A DNA stretch of 33,867 bases from Paenibacillus arenilitoris. GTDB taxonomy: Bacteria > Bacillota > Bacilli > Paenibacillales > Paenibacillaceae. The notes under the pieces are model-generated. The model saw only the letters and a program-made list of their open reading frames with translations, was not told the DNA's origin and made no database searches. Position 1 is the first letter of the stretch. Each line of letters starts with the position of its first letter. The DNA is taken from assembly GCF_014705655.1 (NCBI RefSeq), contig NZ_JACXIY010000004.1:1-33867 (forward strand). Direction: 5' to 3'. Of this stretch, positions 16,107-23,985 are shown in pieces. The translations under genes and the position numbers were made by a program.

Positions 16107-16516
16107 ATCGTCACCTCCTGCTCGATCGTCTGCTCCCCGCTCAGGACGGTGAAGGTCACGTACAGCTTGTCGCTGTCGCGCGTGATCGCAAAGCCCGTCA
16201 CGTCCTGCACGCGGTCGTCGTAAATAAGCGCTTCGGTTATAACTCTCGTAATCTCGCTCTTCAGCAGCTCTTGCGATATATCCTGGCCGAGCAGGCTTTC
16301 CAGCTCGCACCCGTACTGTCCGTTATAGATCAAATAGCGGTAGCGAGCCGTCTGGATCGCCTTGCTTATCCATTGGCGAAGCGCCTCCTCGCCGTCGATG
16401 AAGCGGGTGCCGACCTCCCCCGTATCGAAGTCGAGCGAATACGTTTTGGACGGGGCGGGTGCCGCTTTCACCTGCACGAACCGCTCCTCCGGTCTTTGAA
16501 GCGGAGACAGCGCCAT
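16103..16516 (-). CDS. xkdS: XkdS-like baseplate protein (DUF2634, gp25-like)
   Basis: The product has 137 residues; ATG 16516 shares one base with the xkdR stop. The sequence fits DUF2634: KTYSLDFDTGEVGTRFIDG, EALRQWISKAIQTARYRYL, GCELESLLGQDISQEL, and a C-terminal strand GFAITRDSDKLYVTFTV. Family members are gp25-like sheath-initiator and wedge proteins at the point where the sheath meets the baseplate. It is flanked by xkdR and xkdT as in PBSX. Confidence 0.9.
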   Translation of the reverse strand: MALSPLQRPEERFVQVKAAPAPSKTYSLDFDTGEVGTRFIDGEEALRQWISKAIQTARYRYLIYNGQYGCELESLLGQDISQELLKSEITRVITEALIYDDRVQDVTGFAITRDSDKLYVTFTVLSGEQTIEQEVTI

Positions 16517-16986
16517 CAGTACATCACCGCCCGGTCGAGAATAATATACGTCTGGCCCTGCTGGATGCCCGCCACGAGAACGCGGTCGCCTTCCTTCAGC
16601 TCGTCGGTAAATTCGAGCTCGGCTTCCTCGATCGTCTGATCGGCCGACGAGAGGTCGAGGGAAGCGAACATGAGTTGGTCTCCGTGCGCAGATACCAGCG
16701 TAAATCCGACCTTGAAGCCGGTCGGGGCTGCGGGCACTTCATTTTTGGCCGAAACCTTCGTCCCGCCTTCGCTCTTCAGATTGATCTTTCGCTTATGCTT
16801 CGTCAGCGACTGCGCGACGACGAGATCGTCCTTCTCCAGCTCCACGTTCATATGGTCCACCTTGATTTTCAGCTCGGGAGGAGCCGCGGTCACCGTGGCC
16901 AGCTCGATCGAGACGTCCGCGTTATGCCCGATCGCCCGAATGAGCTGCACCAGCTGACTGGCTCCCGATCCTTCGATCCTTTGCAT
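16516..16986 (-). CDS. xkdR: XkdR-like baseplate protein (DUF2577)
   Basis: The product has 156 residues from ATG 16986, three bases after the xkdQ stop, with its ribosome binding site (GGGGGG) inside the end of xkdQ. The DUF2577 pattern is visible: LVQLIRAIGHNADVSIELATV, PELKIKVDHMNVELEKDDL, and the C-terminal LKEGDRVLVAGIQQGQTYII, which looks like an OB-fold strand pair. By position and fold it may form or cap the hub spike, although a separate gpV-type spike is not seen. Function beyond baseplate assembly is not established. Confidence 0.88.
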   Translation of the reverse strand: MQRIEGSGASQLVQLIRAIGHNADVSIELATVTAAPPELKIKVDHMNVELEKDDLVVAQSLTKHKRKINLKSEGGTKVSAKNEVPAAPTGFKVGFTLVSAHGDQLMFASLDLSSADQTIEEAELEFTDELKEGDRVLVAGIQQGQTYIILDRAVMY

Positions 16987-16989
16987 CGG

Positions 16990-18000
16990 TCAGCCCCCCT
17001 TCGGCTCCTTGTATTCCATCTTCGGCAGATCGTCCGTCGCCGACAGCGTAAGCGACATGCGGTGCGAGCCCTGCTCGAACGTATGCTCGTCGGAGGAGAC
17101 GTAATAGCCCCCGACGATGCCCGTCACCGATTCCTTCACGTAGACGGCCGATCCCGAGACGACCTCGTCGATGCCGAGGCATTCGATTAGCGCCTCGTCG
17201 TCGATCGTGCCCATATCCTTAAGCAGCTGCTTCGCCAGCTGCTCCATCTGCGATTTGGTCATATCCTGCTCGGGCTTCTCGAGATGCTGCATGACGCCGA
17301 AGCGCTTGATCAGCTCCTGGTCCTTGGCGCTCGCCGTCTGCTCCTTCTTCTTCGAGTCGCCGCCCGCTACCTTGATCTGCGTCCTCAGCTCCTCGATCGA
17401 CTGGGAGTAGCTGGCGTCCAGCAGGTTGACGCCGTTCTCCAGCACCCACTTGGCCTCCTGCTCCTTCCGGGCCAGCAGCTGCAGCTTGCCTTCCTTCGAC
17501 GCGACAAAAAACCGCTTGCCGTTCTGCTTCTCGGATACGGTAAGCGACATGACCATCATTTCGTACAACGTTTTGTCGCGGAAAATCAGCTTCGGAATGA
17601 CGAAGCCCGTATCGTGGATTTCGCCAATCGGCAGCGAAAATTCGTTGCATAGCCGCTTCACGATGTCCGATGCCGTCTGATTGCGGAAAATTTTCGTATC
17701 CTTGTTTTTGGTCAAGTAGATGTTCTCGTCGTAAGCGGTCACTGTCATCTGGCCGCCGGCGTTAATCGAATCGGAGAAGATGACGCCCCGGAACAGCTCC
17801 TTCTTCTCATCGACCAACAGGCGAAGCTCGCTCCCCTTCTCGATCGCGATCAGGCGATCCCGCAAGTTTTCCGAATTGGACAGCTCGACGACGAGCTTGC
17901 GGGAAGCCTGCTTGCCGTCCCCCGACCATTTGACCGATTTGACGATCGGATCGAGGTATACCGATTCCTTCTCGCTGCGATACTGCACGTTCCAGCTCAT
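16990..18000 (-). CDS. xkdQ: XkdQ-like tail hub protein (gp27/gpD-like)
   Basis: The product has 336 residues; ATG 18000 overlaps the xkdP stop as ATGA. The sequence matches phage late-control gpD/XkdQ hub proteins: SVKWSGDGKQASRKLVVELS near the start, KKELFRGVIFSDSI, MTVTAYDENIYLTKNKDT, and ASDIVKRLCNEFSLPIGEI. The C-terminal third carries VLENGVNLLDASYSQSIEEL, then MGTIDDEALIECLGIDEVVSG, and GGYYVSSDEHTFEQGSHRM. These proteins form the trimeric hub joining tube to spike. Length agrees with PBSX XkdQ. Confidence 0.92.
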   Translation of the reverse strand: MSWNVQYRSEKESVYLDPIVKSVKWSGDGKQASRKLVVELSNSENLRDRLIAIEKGSELRLLVDEKKELFRGVIFSDSINAGGQMTVTAYDENIYLTKNKDTKIFRNQTASDIVKRLCNEFSLPIGEIHDTGFVIPKLIFRDKTLYEMMVMSLTVSEKQNGKRFFVASKEGKLQLLARKEQEAKWVLENGVNLLDASYSQSIEELRTQIKVAGGDSKKKEQTASAKDQELIKRFGVMQHLEKPEQDMTKSQMEQLAKQLLKDMGTIDDEALIECLGIDEVVSGSAVYVKESVTGIVGGYYVSSDEHTFEQGSHRMSLTLSATDDLPKMEYKEPKGG

Positions 18001-18662
18001 GAAGGGATCACCAGCTTTTGTCCCGGAAAAATGTTATTCGGATCTTTGCCGATCGTTTGCCGGTTCGCATCGTAGACCTCATTCCACCGATCGCCGTTCC
18101 CGAGCGTACGCTGGGCAATTTTCCATAGCGTGTCGCGCGGAATGACGACGTACGTGCGGGGAGGAACCGCCGAATCCGGCCGCAGGTCGCCATCCGCCAC
18201 TGCCGCGCCGCCGCTCTCCGATGCTTTCACTTGGCGGAACATCACATGAACGTACTGCTTGAGCTCCAGCTCGTAATAAAGATCGCCCGGACTCCCGGCA
18301 CGCTCGCTGTACTGGAAGGAGCGGATCGTAACCTGCTCTTCGATGCGCTTCTCCGGCCCCGTAATCGCGAGACGGACCGGACGGCGGCTCTTCATCCAGC
18401 CTTCGATCTGCTTAACCGTTTGCCACGGATCCGGAATTTCCTGATATTCGCAATAGCCCGGATGGTAGTCGCGGGGGAAGAGCGAAGAGAGCGAGAATTC
18501 CTTCAGCGCAGCCTCTCCGATGATCGTATACTCCCCAAGCTGCGTCACCTGGACATCCTCATAACCGTGGGAGGTCTTGACGGCGATTTGCTCCGGATTG
18601 ACGGGAAGCCGCAGCCGCTCCTTCGAATCGAGGGTCGAGAGCCAAAATTCCATCGACGCCAT
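17997..18662 (-). CDS. xkdP: XkdP-like LysM baseplate/hub protein
   Basis: The product has 221 residues; ATG 18662 shares a base with the tape-measure stop (TAATG). The N-terminal ~150 residues match the XkdP family: MEFWLSTLDSKERLRLPVNP, TIIGEAALKEFSLSSLFP, PWQTVKQIEGWMKSRRPVRL. The C-terminal ~55 residues are a LysM domain (TYVVIPRDTLWKIAQRTLG through NIFPGQKLVIPS), as in gp53-like proteins that join the hub to the tube. The LysM may hold the hub together rather than bind peptidoglycan. A linker at about 150-165 is flexible. Confidence 0.92.
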   Translation of the reverse strand: MASMEFWLSTLDSKERLRLPVNPEQIAVKTSHGYEDVQVTQLGEYTIIGEAALKEFSLSSLFPRDYHPGYCEYQEIPDPWQTVKQIEGWMKSRRPVRLAITGPEKRIEEQVTIRSFQYSERAGSPGDLYYELELKQYVHVMFRQVKASESGGAAVADGDLRPDSAVPPRTYVVIPRDTLWKIAQRTLGNGDRWNEVYDANRQTIGKDPNNIFPGQKLVIPS

Positions 18663-20746
18663 TACGCCATCAGCCCTCCCGCCGCTTTGATTTCGCGCGC
18701 AAGCGCCCTGGCGATCGCGTCGATATCCGATTCCTGCCGCACGTTGAACGTATTGCCCGTTACCGAAATCGACGCTCCACCGCCCGCGCCCGCGGTGTAA
18801 GCCCTGTTCTCGCTGGCGGTCATGACGCGTTCGCCCTTGTGCAGGCGCGCTGGCATTCCGTCATAGGGAACATAGTCGAGCCCATGGTACAGGGCGGTTG
18901 CCGGAGCGCCGCCTGCCGCCTGGCCCGAGGCGACGCCGCTTACCTTAACGGAGGCGGACTTGTCGCTTCCGAAAAACTCTCCGATCTTGCCGAAGAAGGA
19001 CATGAAGGCGTCGGCCATCGACTTCAAGCCCCCGATCACCCACTCCCAAACGGCCGTTGCGATATTTTTGATATCGTCCATATGATACTTGAACAAATAA
19101 GCCAGCAAGGCGACTGCGGCTCCTACTGCCAGAACGATGCCGATGATCGGAAGGAACGGCGCGACGGCCGCCCAGCCGGCAACGGCCGAAGCCCACAGGG
19201 CGGGCGCGAACAACGTGACGAGCACGCCGCTCATGGCGACGATGGCGGGAACAAGAATATCCGCCTGCTTCGCGATGAATTCGATGACGGCGACCATCGC
19301 CTCTCCGAACGGCAGCAGCGCTTCCCCGAGCGGAGCGAGCGCGATCGTAATCCGGTTCTTCAGCGTGTCGAAGCGGTCGCCGAAGCTTTGCAAATCTTTG
19401 GACTGGTTCGCAATCGCGTTGCTCGAGCCCCGCATCGCCTCGGTAATGCCTTTAAATTCCATATTGCCCGAACGAATGGCCGTCACGAGATCGCCGCTTA
19501 CGCCTTCGCCGAAATGCTTCGTCGCGATCTTGGCGGCATCCGCGGCCGTTCCCGCGTTCTTGATATCCTCGGCGATCCTCGCGAAGCCTCCGTCCGGCAG
19601 CGGTTTCTTCAGCATCGTTTCGATCGGCGTCAGCCCGTCCTTCTGCCATTTGGCGAGCAGGTTCATCGACTGCTCGAAGCCGATGCCCATCTTCTGCATC
19701 GGGTCGCCGAGCTCTCCCATCTTCTTCATCAGATCGCCCATGTCGACTTCTCCGGCGCGGCTCGCGGCGAAGAACTGCTCCAGCATCCGGGCGCCTCCCG
19801 CTGCCGATATGCCCCAAGCATTCATCGCCCCGGCAGCGGCTTCCGCCGCTTTTGCGCTGTCCGTGCCCGTCAGGCGGGCGGCGTCGAGCAGCGTCTTGGA
19901 CAACGATTCCAGCTGGCTGCCCGTTAAGTCGGTATCCCGGTGCAATATGCCCATGGCTTTCGCCACGTCGTTCAAGCTTTGCGGGACCTGCCCCCCGACC
20001 AGGCGGAAGGAATCGATCAGCCCCTTCATATTGCCGGCCGAGGCGCCGGTCACCGCGCGAAGCTCCCCGGTAGCGGCGCTCATCGCTTTGGCCGCCTCGA
20101 GCGACTGGTCCTTCGCCGTGGTGAGCCAGTTGCCGAGCGTTCCCGTTACCGAAGAAATCGTATCCTTGTGCTTCTCGTACGATTCATGGATCGGAGCATT
20201 CCCGAGCGGCTGGCGCAGCTTCTTGTAGAACAGGGCGACCTTGCCGGGGGGATTGTCGAACTTCGTTCGGATCCGCTCGCGGATGCTGTTCTTCCGCATG
20301 CTCCTCGGGGCGTTAGCCGCGACCGATGCCGAAGCGGCCTGCGCCGCCGTCGCCTGCACGGCTTTCTCCCTGTCCGCCTTCGCCTTCAGCAGCCGCTCAA
20401 GCTTCCGCTTCGCCTTCTTCCCCTTGCCTGCTGCTGCGGCCGCGATCGCCGCCTGCTCGGCCGCGGCGCGCATTTGCTCCGTCTGCTCCGCCGCGGCCTT
20501 GGCGGCGGCCCCGGCTGCCGCTTTCGCTTCCTTCTCCCGTTGGGCGTAAGCGGCTTTCACCGCTTTATTGCCGCCCCGAATAACCTCGAGCTGCATGGCG
20601 GCCGCAACCCGCGCCCCCCTGGAAGCTTTCTTCCAGCCTTCCGCGATTTTGTCGTAGGTCGCCTTCTTGGCGAGCTGATCCGTTACTTTTTTCAAGCTGT
20701 CGGCCAGCGATTTCATTTTCTCCAATCCGGACAGACTCGCGCTCAC
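18662..20746 (-). CDS. Tail tape measure protein (XkdO position)
   Basis: The product has 694 residues from GTG 20746, with GGGGGAGGTGA six bases upstream. The N-terminal ~180 residues are Ala/Lys/Glu-rich helices likely to form coiled coil (KEAKAAAGAAAKAAAEQTEQ region). Residues about 200-480 match the TP901-type tape measure core (GELRAVTGASAGNMKGLIDS, MNAWGISAAGGARMLEQFFA, VDMGDLMKKMGELGDPMQKM). Hydrophobic segments follow at about 490-565 (ILVPAIVAMSGVLVTLF, PFLPIIGIVLAVGAAVALLA). The protein sets tail length and may enter the target membrane. By the usual ~0.15 nm per residue rule the tube would be roughly 100 nm long, an inference. It follows the frameshifted chaperone ORF by 30 bp. Confidence 0.92.
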   Translation of the reverse strand: MSASLSGLEKMKSLADSLKKVTDQLAKKATYDKIAEGWKKASRGARVAAAMQLEVIRGGNKAVKAAYAQREKEAKAAAGAAAKAAAEQTEQMRAAAEQAAIAAAAAGKGKKAKRKLERLLKAKADREKAVQATAAQAASASVAANAPRSMRKNSIRERIRTKFDNPPGKVALFYKKLRQPLGNAPIHESYEKHKDTISSVTGTLGNWLTTAKDQSLEAAKAMSAATGELRAVTGASAGNMKGLIDSFRLVGGQVPQSLNDVAKAMGILHRDTDLTGSQLESLSKTLLDAARLTGTDSAKAAEAAAGAMNAWGISAAGGARMLEQFFAASRAGEVDMGDLMKKMGELGDPMQKMGIGFEQSMNLLAKWQKDGLTPIETMLKKPLPDGGFARIAEDIKNAGTAADAAKIATKHFGEGVSGDLVTAIRSGNMEFKGITEAMRGSSNAIANQSKDLQSFGDRFDTLKNRITIALAPLGEALLPFGEAMVAVIEFIAKQADILVPAIVAMSGVLVTLFAPALWASAVAGWAAVAPFLPIIGIVLAVGAAVALLAYLFKYHMDDIKNIATAVWEWVIGGLKSMADAFMSFFGKIGEFFGSDKSASVKVSGVASGQAAGGAPATALYHGLDYVPYDGMPARLHKGERVMTASENRAYTAGAGGGASISVTGNTFNVRQESDIDAIARALAREIKAAGGLMA

Positions 20747-20776
20747 GTGACTTCACCTCCCCCTGCTTTCGACTTG

Positions 20777-20968
20777 TCACGATTTCATTCGGCGGGCCGC
20801 CTGTCTCTCTTCCCTCCGCGCTTTCGCTTCTTCTTCGAGCTGAAGCATCATCGACGCGTACATGAACCGCTTCGTCCCCTCGTCCTTGTTGTACGTTTCG
20901 TCGGGGGGAATATGATGCCGCTGGAAGATCAAATGAACGAGAAACGCCTCGCCGCCCGCTTTGATCAG
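20777..20968 (-). CDS. Frameshift extension of the tail assembly chaperone (T-like part)
   Basis: This 63-codon stretch begins directly after the slippery heptamer in the -1 frame (LIKAGGEAFLVHLIFQRHH) and ends at 20777. It has no start codon or ribosome binding site at the junction and is expected only as the C-terminal part of a -1 frameshift fusion of about 193 residues with the XkdN-like protein. It contains a HIPPDETYN motif and a charged helix, LQLEEEAKARREERQAARR. In lambda the equivalent gpGT binds the tape measure and recruits tube subunits. The tape measure gene follows. Confidence 0.85.
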   Translation of the reverse strand: MIKAGGEAFLVHLIFQRHHIPPDETYNKDEGTKRFMYASMMLQLEEEAKARREERQAARRMKS

Positions 20969-21357
20969 TTTTTTATTTCGTCCTCGTCGCTGTCGAAGCC
21001 GCTGATTTCCAAAATTTCCGAGGACAGCTTGGCGATTTCGCCGGCGAGCAGCAGCCCGAGAATCGCCTCCGTAGGCGTGCCGTATTTCTCGATCAGCTCC
21101 CTCGCCGACCAATCGGGAATAAGGCAGGCGCGCTGGATAACAAGAGCTCCGAACTGCTCCTCATCCAGCACCTTCTCCCGCTTCGATCCTTTGCCCGTGT
21201 AATGGGTGCACTGCTCCTGAATCCGGTTGATCGTCTTGCCGTCGAGCGCCTGGATTTGAAAATCGACGCCGAGCCGCTTCATCGGAATATCCTTCTGCGG
21301 CTTGCTGTCCACGCTAAGCAACGCATGAAGAACGCTTGCTTGTCTCGTATCTGCCAT
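20965..21357 (-). CDS. xkdN: XkdN-like tail assembly chaperone (G-like part)
   Basis: The product has 130 residues from ATG 21357, with AGAGGAGAGA upstream; an in-frame start 78 bases earlier is unsupported. The sequence fits the XkdN family: MADTRQASVLHALLSVDSK, KDIPMKRLGVDFQIQALDGK, then DEEQFGALVIQRACLIPDW and LIEKYGTPTEAILGLLLAGEI. It ends FDSDEDEIKN at a TGA directly after A_AAA_AAC. It should coat the tape measure during tail assembly and be absent from the finished particle. Its mRNA can yield a second, longer product by -1 frameshift. It is preceded by the tube gene. Confidence 0.9.
   Translation of the reverse strand: MADTRQASVLHALLSVDSKPQKDIPMKRLGVDFQIQALDGKTINRIQEQCTHYTGKGSKREKVLDEEQFGALVIQRACLIPDWSARELIEKYGTPTEAILGLLLAGEIAKLSSEILEISGFDSDEDEIKN
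20968..20974 (-). promoter_or_regulatory. -1 programmed frameshift slippery site
   Basis: Minus-strand A_AAA_AAC (plus GTTTTTT at 20968-20974) is in the X_XXY_YYZ register of the upstream frame (ATA AAA AAC TGA). A -1 slip reads CTG ATC AAA next and joins the downstream open frame exactly. AAAAAAC is an efficient bacterial slippery heptamer, and a stop codon directly follows in frame 0. Confidence 0.9.
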
Positions 21358-21478
21358 TGATATCTCTCCTCTTCTTCTCGCCTGATTAAGTGATTCCGCT
21401 TCTATCGCGGCCCGGCCGCTCGCCGGCCCCGTCAACGCTCCGGGGCCGGCGGCCTTATTCCGTGCTTAACCCGGCGCT

Positions 21479-21913
21479 TTACTCCGGACGGATAACGTCG
21501 AGCAGCTCGTAGCCGGTGAAATTGAACGGAAGCTCTTCTTCCACCAGGGAGCCGACCTCGAATTGGATCAGCGGGATTTTGTCGAAGGTGACGCCCTTTA
21601 GGCGGACCCGGTAGGCGCCGTAAGATTCGGGGTCCTCCAATTTGATAATGAGCTCCGTAATGAACGTGCCTGCTTTGTCGTCGGCGATTTTGCCGATCAG
21701 CTCGACGAACTCGGAGGTTACCTTGTAGCCGCTGATCGTCCCGGTTCCGCTTAAGCCCGTTACCTTGTGAGCCGTCCAGCGGGAGCCCGCGCGCTTGATC
21801 TCTTCCTTCGTGATTTCCACATTCGCTTCGGCCGACTTGATGTTCGTCAGCCATTGGCCGTCATGATACACGTAACCGAACGTCCCGTTAATGACGCGGG
21901 TTGAATCCAGCAT
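21479..21913 (-). CDS. xkdM: Tail tube protein (XkdM)
   Basis: The product has 144 residues from ATG 21913, with AGGAGGG six bases upstream. It matches the XkdM tube family: DSTRVINGTFGYVYHDGQWL at the N-terminus, then SAEANVEITKEEIKRAGSRW, GTGTISGYKVTSEFVELIG, and EVGSLVEEELPFNFTGYELL at the end. Hexameric rings of this protein stack inside the sheath. Placement between sheath and chaperone genes is standard. Confidence 0.93.
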   Translation of the reverse strand: MLDSTRVINGTFGYVYHDGQWLTNIKSAEANVEITKEEIKRAGSRWTAHKVTGLSGTGTISGYKVTSEFVELIGKIADDKAGTFITELIIKLEDPESYGAYRVRLKGVTFDKIPLIQFEVGSLVEEELPFNFTGYELLDVIRPE

Positions 21914-21941
21914 CCTGATCCCTCCTGAATATTCGCTTTAA

Positions 21942-22988
21942 TCAAACCTGAATCGATAAGAAGATGCGCTCCATGCTGTCGATCTCGGTGAACGAGATAA
22001 GCAGGTAGACGCTGTCGCCTTCGGATTTCCGCTCCGGATCGAGCCCCACGGCCAGATCCGTCAGCACGTTGCTCAGCTCCAGACGCTCCAAATAAGCCTT
22101 GATGGCCGAGATAAGCGCCGCTTGCCCGTCCGCGTTGTTGTTCAGCTTGCCTATATAATAATCCGCGGCCGTCTTCGGAATATCCGTCGACACCGCCTGC
22201 CTTGCGCGCATCGCCCGGATTTTTTTCTTGCTCGTCACGAGCCCCTGCTCGATTTTCACTTTCTCTCCGTCATGGACGAGCACCAGCGAACCGGCTTCGA
22301 GCGCGGTTTTGATCTCGCTGTTTTTTAACCGTTTATTGACGTCCGTAGCGCGTACCTGCGCATATGTAATCGATTTGTTGATGCCCGTTCCCGCAATGAG
22401 CCCGGCGATGTAAGGCGCGTACGCCGCGGAGCTGTACAGCGTGCCGTTCACGTCCGCGCCCGTAATCAGGTTGACCGCGTAATCGTCCGCAAGCCGAGCC
22501 GTCCGCGTGTTGCCGGTTGCCGGATTCGCGTCCTCCGTCGCCGAGCCGCCGAACACGGTCATGAAATGCTTCCCGTCGTCCCGGTTCTGCTTGCACCAGT
22601 CCAGCGTATTGTCTTGCTCGTCGTTCGAAATTTCCCCCGGATAGACGAACACGTTGAAGCTGCGCGCTTCGAAGGCGTCCCGCAGCTCGGCATACGGATC
22701 GTCCTCCTCGCTTGACGACGCCGGTACCGTATAGACCAGCACCTCTTTCGCGCCTCCCTGAAGGATCAGGCGAATCGGACCGATGTTGGCCAGCCCGAAG
22801 AGCTCGGCCGCGTCCGTCTCCTTCTCGATCGTATAGAACTTGCCTGCTGCGGCGCTTCCGTATTGGAACAGCGGCAAGCCAACGACGCCCCTCGCACCGC
22901 CTTTGATCTGCGCCGCCGCCGCATCCACGAAATTAATGTAAAGCCCCGGACGAACCGGCAACGATATCGGATCCCATGTACCACCCAT
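21942..22988 (-). CDS. xkdK: Contractile tail sheath protein (XkdK)
   Basis: The product has 348 residues from ATG 22988, with AAGGTGG eight bases upstream; an in-frame GTG at 23000 is less well placed. Markers of the sheath family are PGLYINFVDAAAAQIKGGAR and GVVGLPLFQYGSA at the N-terminus, AELFGLANIGPIRLILQGGA, and FEARSFNVFVYPGEI. The C-terminal core includes VLVHDGEKVKIEQGLVT and an EIDSMERIFLSIQV ending that donates a strand to the next subunit. The protein is more than 100 residues shorter than PBSX XkdK as I recall it, so it is a core-only sheath without large decoration domains. A sheath gene proves the tail is contractile. Confidence 0.94.
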   Translation of the reverse strand: MGGTWDPISLPVRPGLYINFVDAAAAQIKGGARGVVGLPLFQYGSAAAGKFYTIEKETDAAELFGLANIGPIRLILQGGAKEVLVYTVPASSSEEDDPYAELRDAFEARSFNVFVYPGEISNDEQDNTLDWCKQNRDDGKHFMTVFGGSATEDANPATGNTRTARLADDYAVNLITGADVNGTLYSSAAYAPYIAGLIAGTGINKSITYAQVRATDVNKRLKNSEIKTALEAGSLVLVHDGEKVKIEQGLVTSKKKIRAMRARQAVSTDIPKTAADYYIGKLNNNADGQAALISAIKAYLERLELSNVLTDLAVGLDPERKSEGDSVYLLISFTEIDSMERIFLSIQV

Positions 22989-23003
22989 TTGGCGTACCAC
23001 CTT

Positions 23004-23453
23004 TCAATTCGTATTCATGCGCAGCGCAATGCGCATCATCTTGTCGTACGTTTCCGTCGCGATCGGCTCGCGCGTCTGCGTCTGCAGTACGCCGGCGCAC
23101 TTGTGCAGAGCATTATCCGTCCGCACGGGCGAATCGAACGTAAACGACTCCAACCTTAAATGCCTCCCCGTCTCTCCGGCCGGGATGACGAATGTCTCGT
23201 TCATCGCAAAACGACTGAGCGTCTCCATCACGGTAAGCGCCGTTTCCGCGCTTTGGCCGTAATACAGCACCGCGAATTGCCGTTCCGCGACGGTATGGCT
23301 GCGGGTTTCGCTTCTTCTTGCGTCCTGCCTGAGCTGAATGACGAATGCCCCTTGTTCCGGCAATTCGGGCTCTTCAAACCGGTAAATCGCCGCATCCGCG
23401 AACTTCGAACGGATAAACGCGGCTATGCCGTTCACCTCGTCGATTAGCGACAA
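23004..23453 (-). CDS. Tail terminator / completion-like protein
   Basis: The product has 149 residues from TTG 23453, with AAAGGAG ten bases upstream; an in-frame GTG 15 bases later is possible. Features are SLIDEVNGIAAFIRSKF, then QGAFVIQLRQDARRSETRS, QFAVLYYGQSAETALTVMET and a C-terminal CAGVLQTQTREP strand. Position (just before the sheath), length and alpha-beta pattern agree with tail-terminator proteins that cap the tube. In a capsid-less particle it would close the upper end. The family call is by context and pattern, so moderate. Confidence 0.65.
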   Translation of the reverse strand: MSLIDEVNGIAAFIRSKFADAAIYRFEEPELPEQGAFVIQLRQDARRSETRSHTVAERQFAVLYYGQSAETALTVMETLSRFAMNETFVIPAGETGRHLRLESFTFDSPVRTDNALHKCAGVLQTQTREPIATETYDKMMRIALRMNTN

Positions 23454-23544
23454 TGGCGCTCCACTCCTTTAGCTGATCGCGTCTTAAGAAAGCTGCCGAC
23501 CAGGCATCGCCCCTTAATAGATCGATAGGCTCGTTTCCCCTCAT
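23374..23544 (-). CDS. Possible small tail-cluster ORF (56 aa)
   Basis: An ATG at 23544 lies five bases after GGGAGG, one of the strongest ribosome binding sites in the cluster. It opens 56 codons (MRGNEPIDLLRGDAWSAAFL, then RRDQLKEWSAIVANRRGERH), ending at 23374. The last 80 bp overlap the tail-terminator gene in another frame. The first ~30 residues look like a plausible protein, the Arg-rich end less so. It could be a real small gene or a leader that couples translation to the terminator gene, whose own TTG start is weak. Confidence 0.45.
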   Translation of the reverse strand: MRGNEPIDLLRGDAWSAAFLRRDQLKEWSAIVANRRGERHSRVYPFEVRGCGDLPV

Positions 23545-23622
23545 CTTCTCCTCCCTTCATGGGAACGCGCCATCTATTACCCGCCAAATCCCCCCGGTTA
23601 CCCTATGGCCAAAAAAATTTTT

Positions 23623-23985
23623 TTACGGCTCGGCAACTCTGCGCCTCTTGCGGCGGTTTCCTTCGCTGCGGGCGTCGAATTCGCGCCGCTCCGGCTGCGC
23701 GTAGCAGAACTCCTTCTCCTGCCGGATCCGCCTCAGCTGGCGCTCGCTCTTTACGCAGGCTTCCTTCTCCCTGCCCTTCAGCACCCACGCCGACAGGCGG
23801 TCTAGCTGCGCCGCGTCTGGGACAACTCCCGTTATTTGAAAATACAATTCCGTAATCAAGCGGATCGCGTCCATCTTCGCTTCGATGCTGATGACCTCCG
23901 TCCGGAGCATCCGGTCGATTTCCAAGTGCAAACTTTGCTTGTCGTCAGCCCCCTGCAGCCGAAGAAACCATTCGTCGATGCTCAT
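23623..23985 (-). CDS. Hypothetical protein near the head of the tail operon
   Basis: The product has 120 residues; ATG 23985 lies inside the regulator gene and overlaps it by 41 bp, with GAAGAGA upstream. The first ~80 residues are a compact helical region (MSIDEWFLRLQGADDKQSLH, then EAKMDAIRLITELYFQITG and LDRLSAWVLKGREKEACV). The last ~40 are strongly basic (RRIRQEKEF, RREFDARSEGNRRKRRR) and could bind nucleic acid. No family recognised. Its place directly after a sigma-like regulator suggests a regulatory or early role. The gene ends at an A7T7 tract. Confidence 0.65.
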   Translation of the reverse strand: MSIDEWFLRLQGADDKQSLHLEIDRMLRTEVISIEAKMDAIRLITELYFQITGVVPDAAQLDRLSAWVLKGREKEACVKSERQLRRIRQEKEFCYAQPERREFDARSEGNRRKRRRVAEP

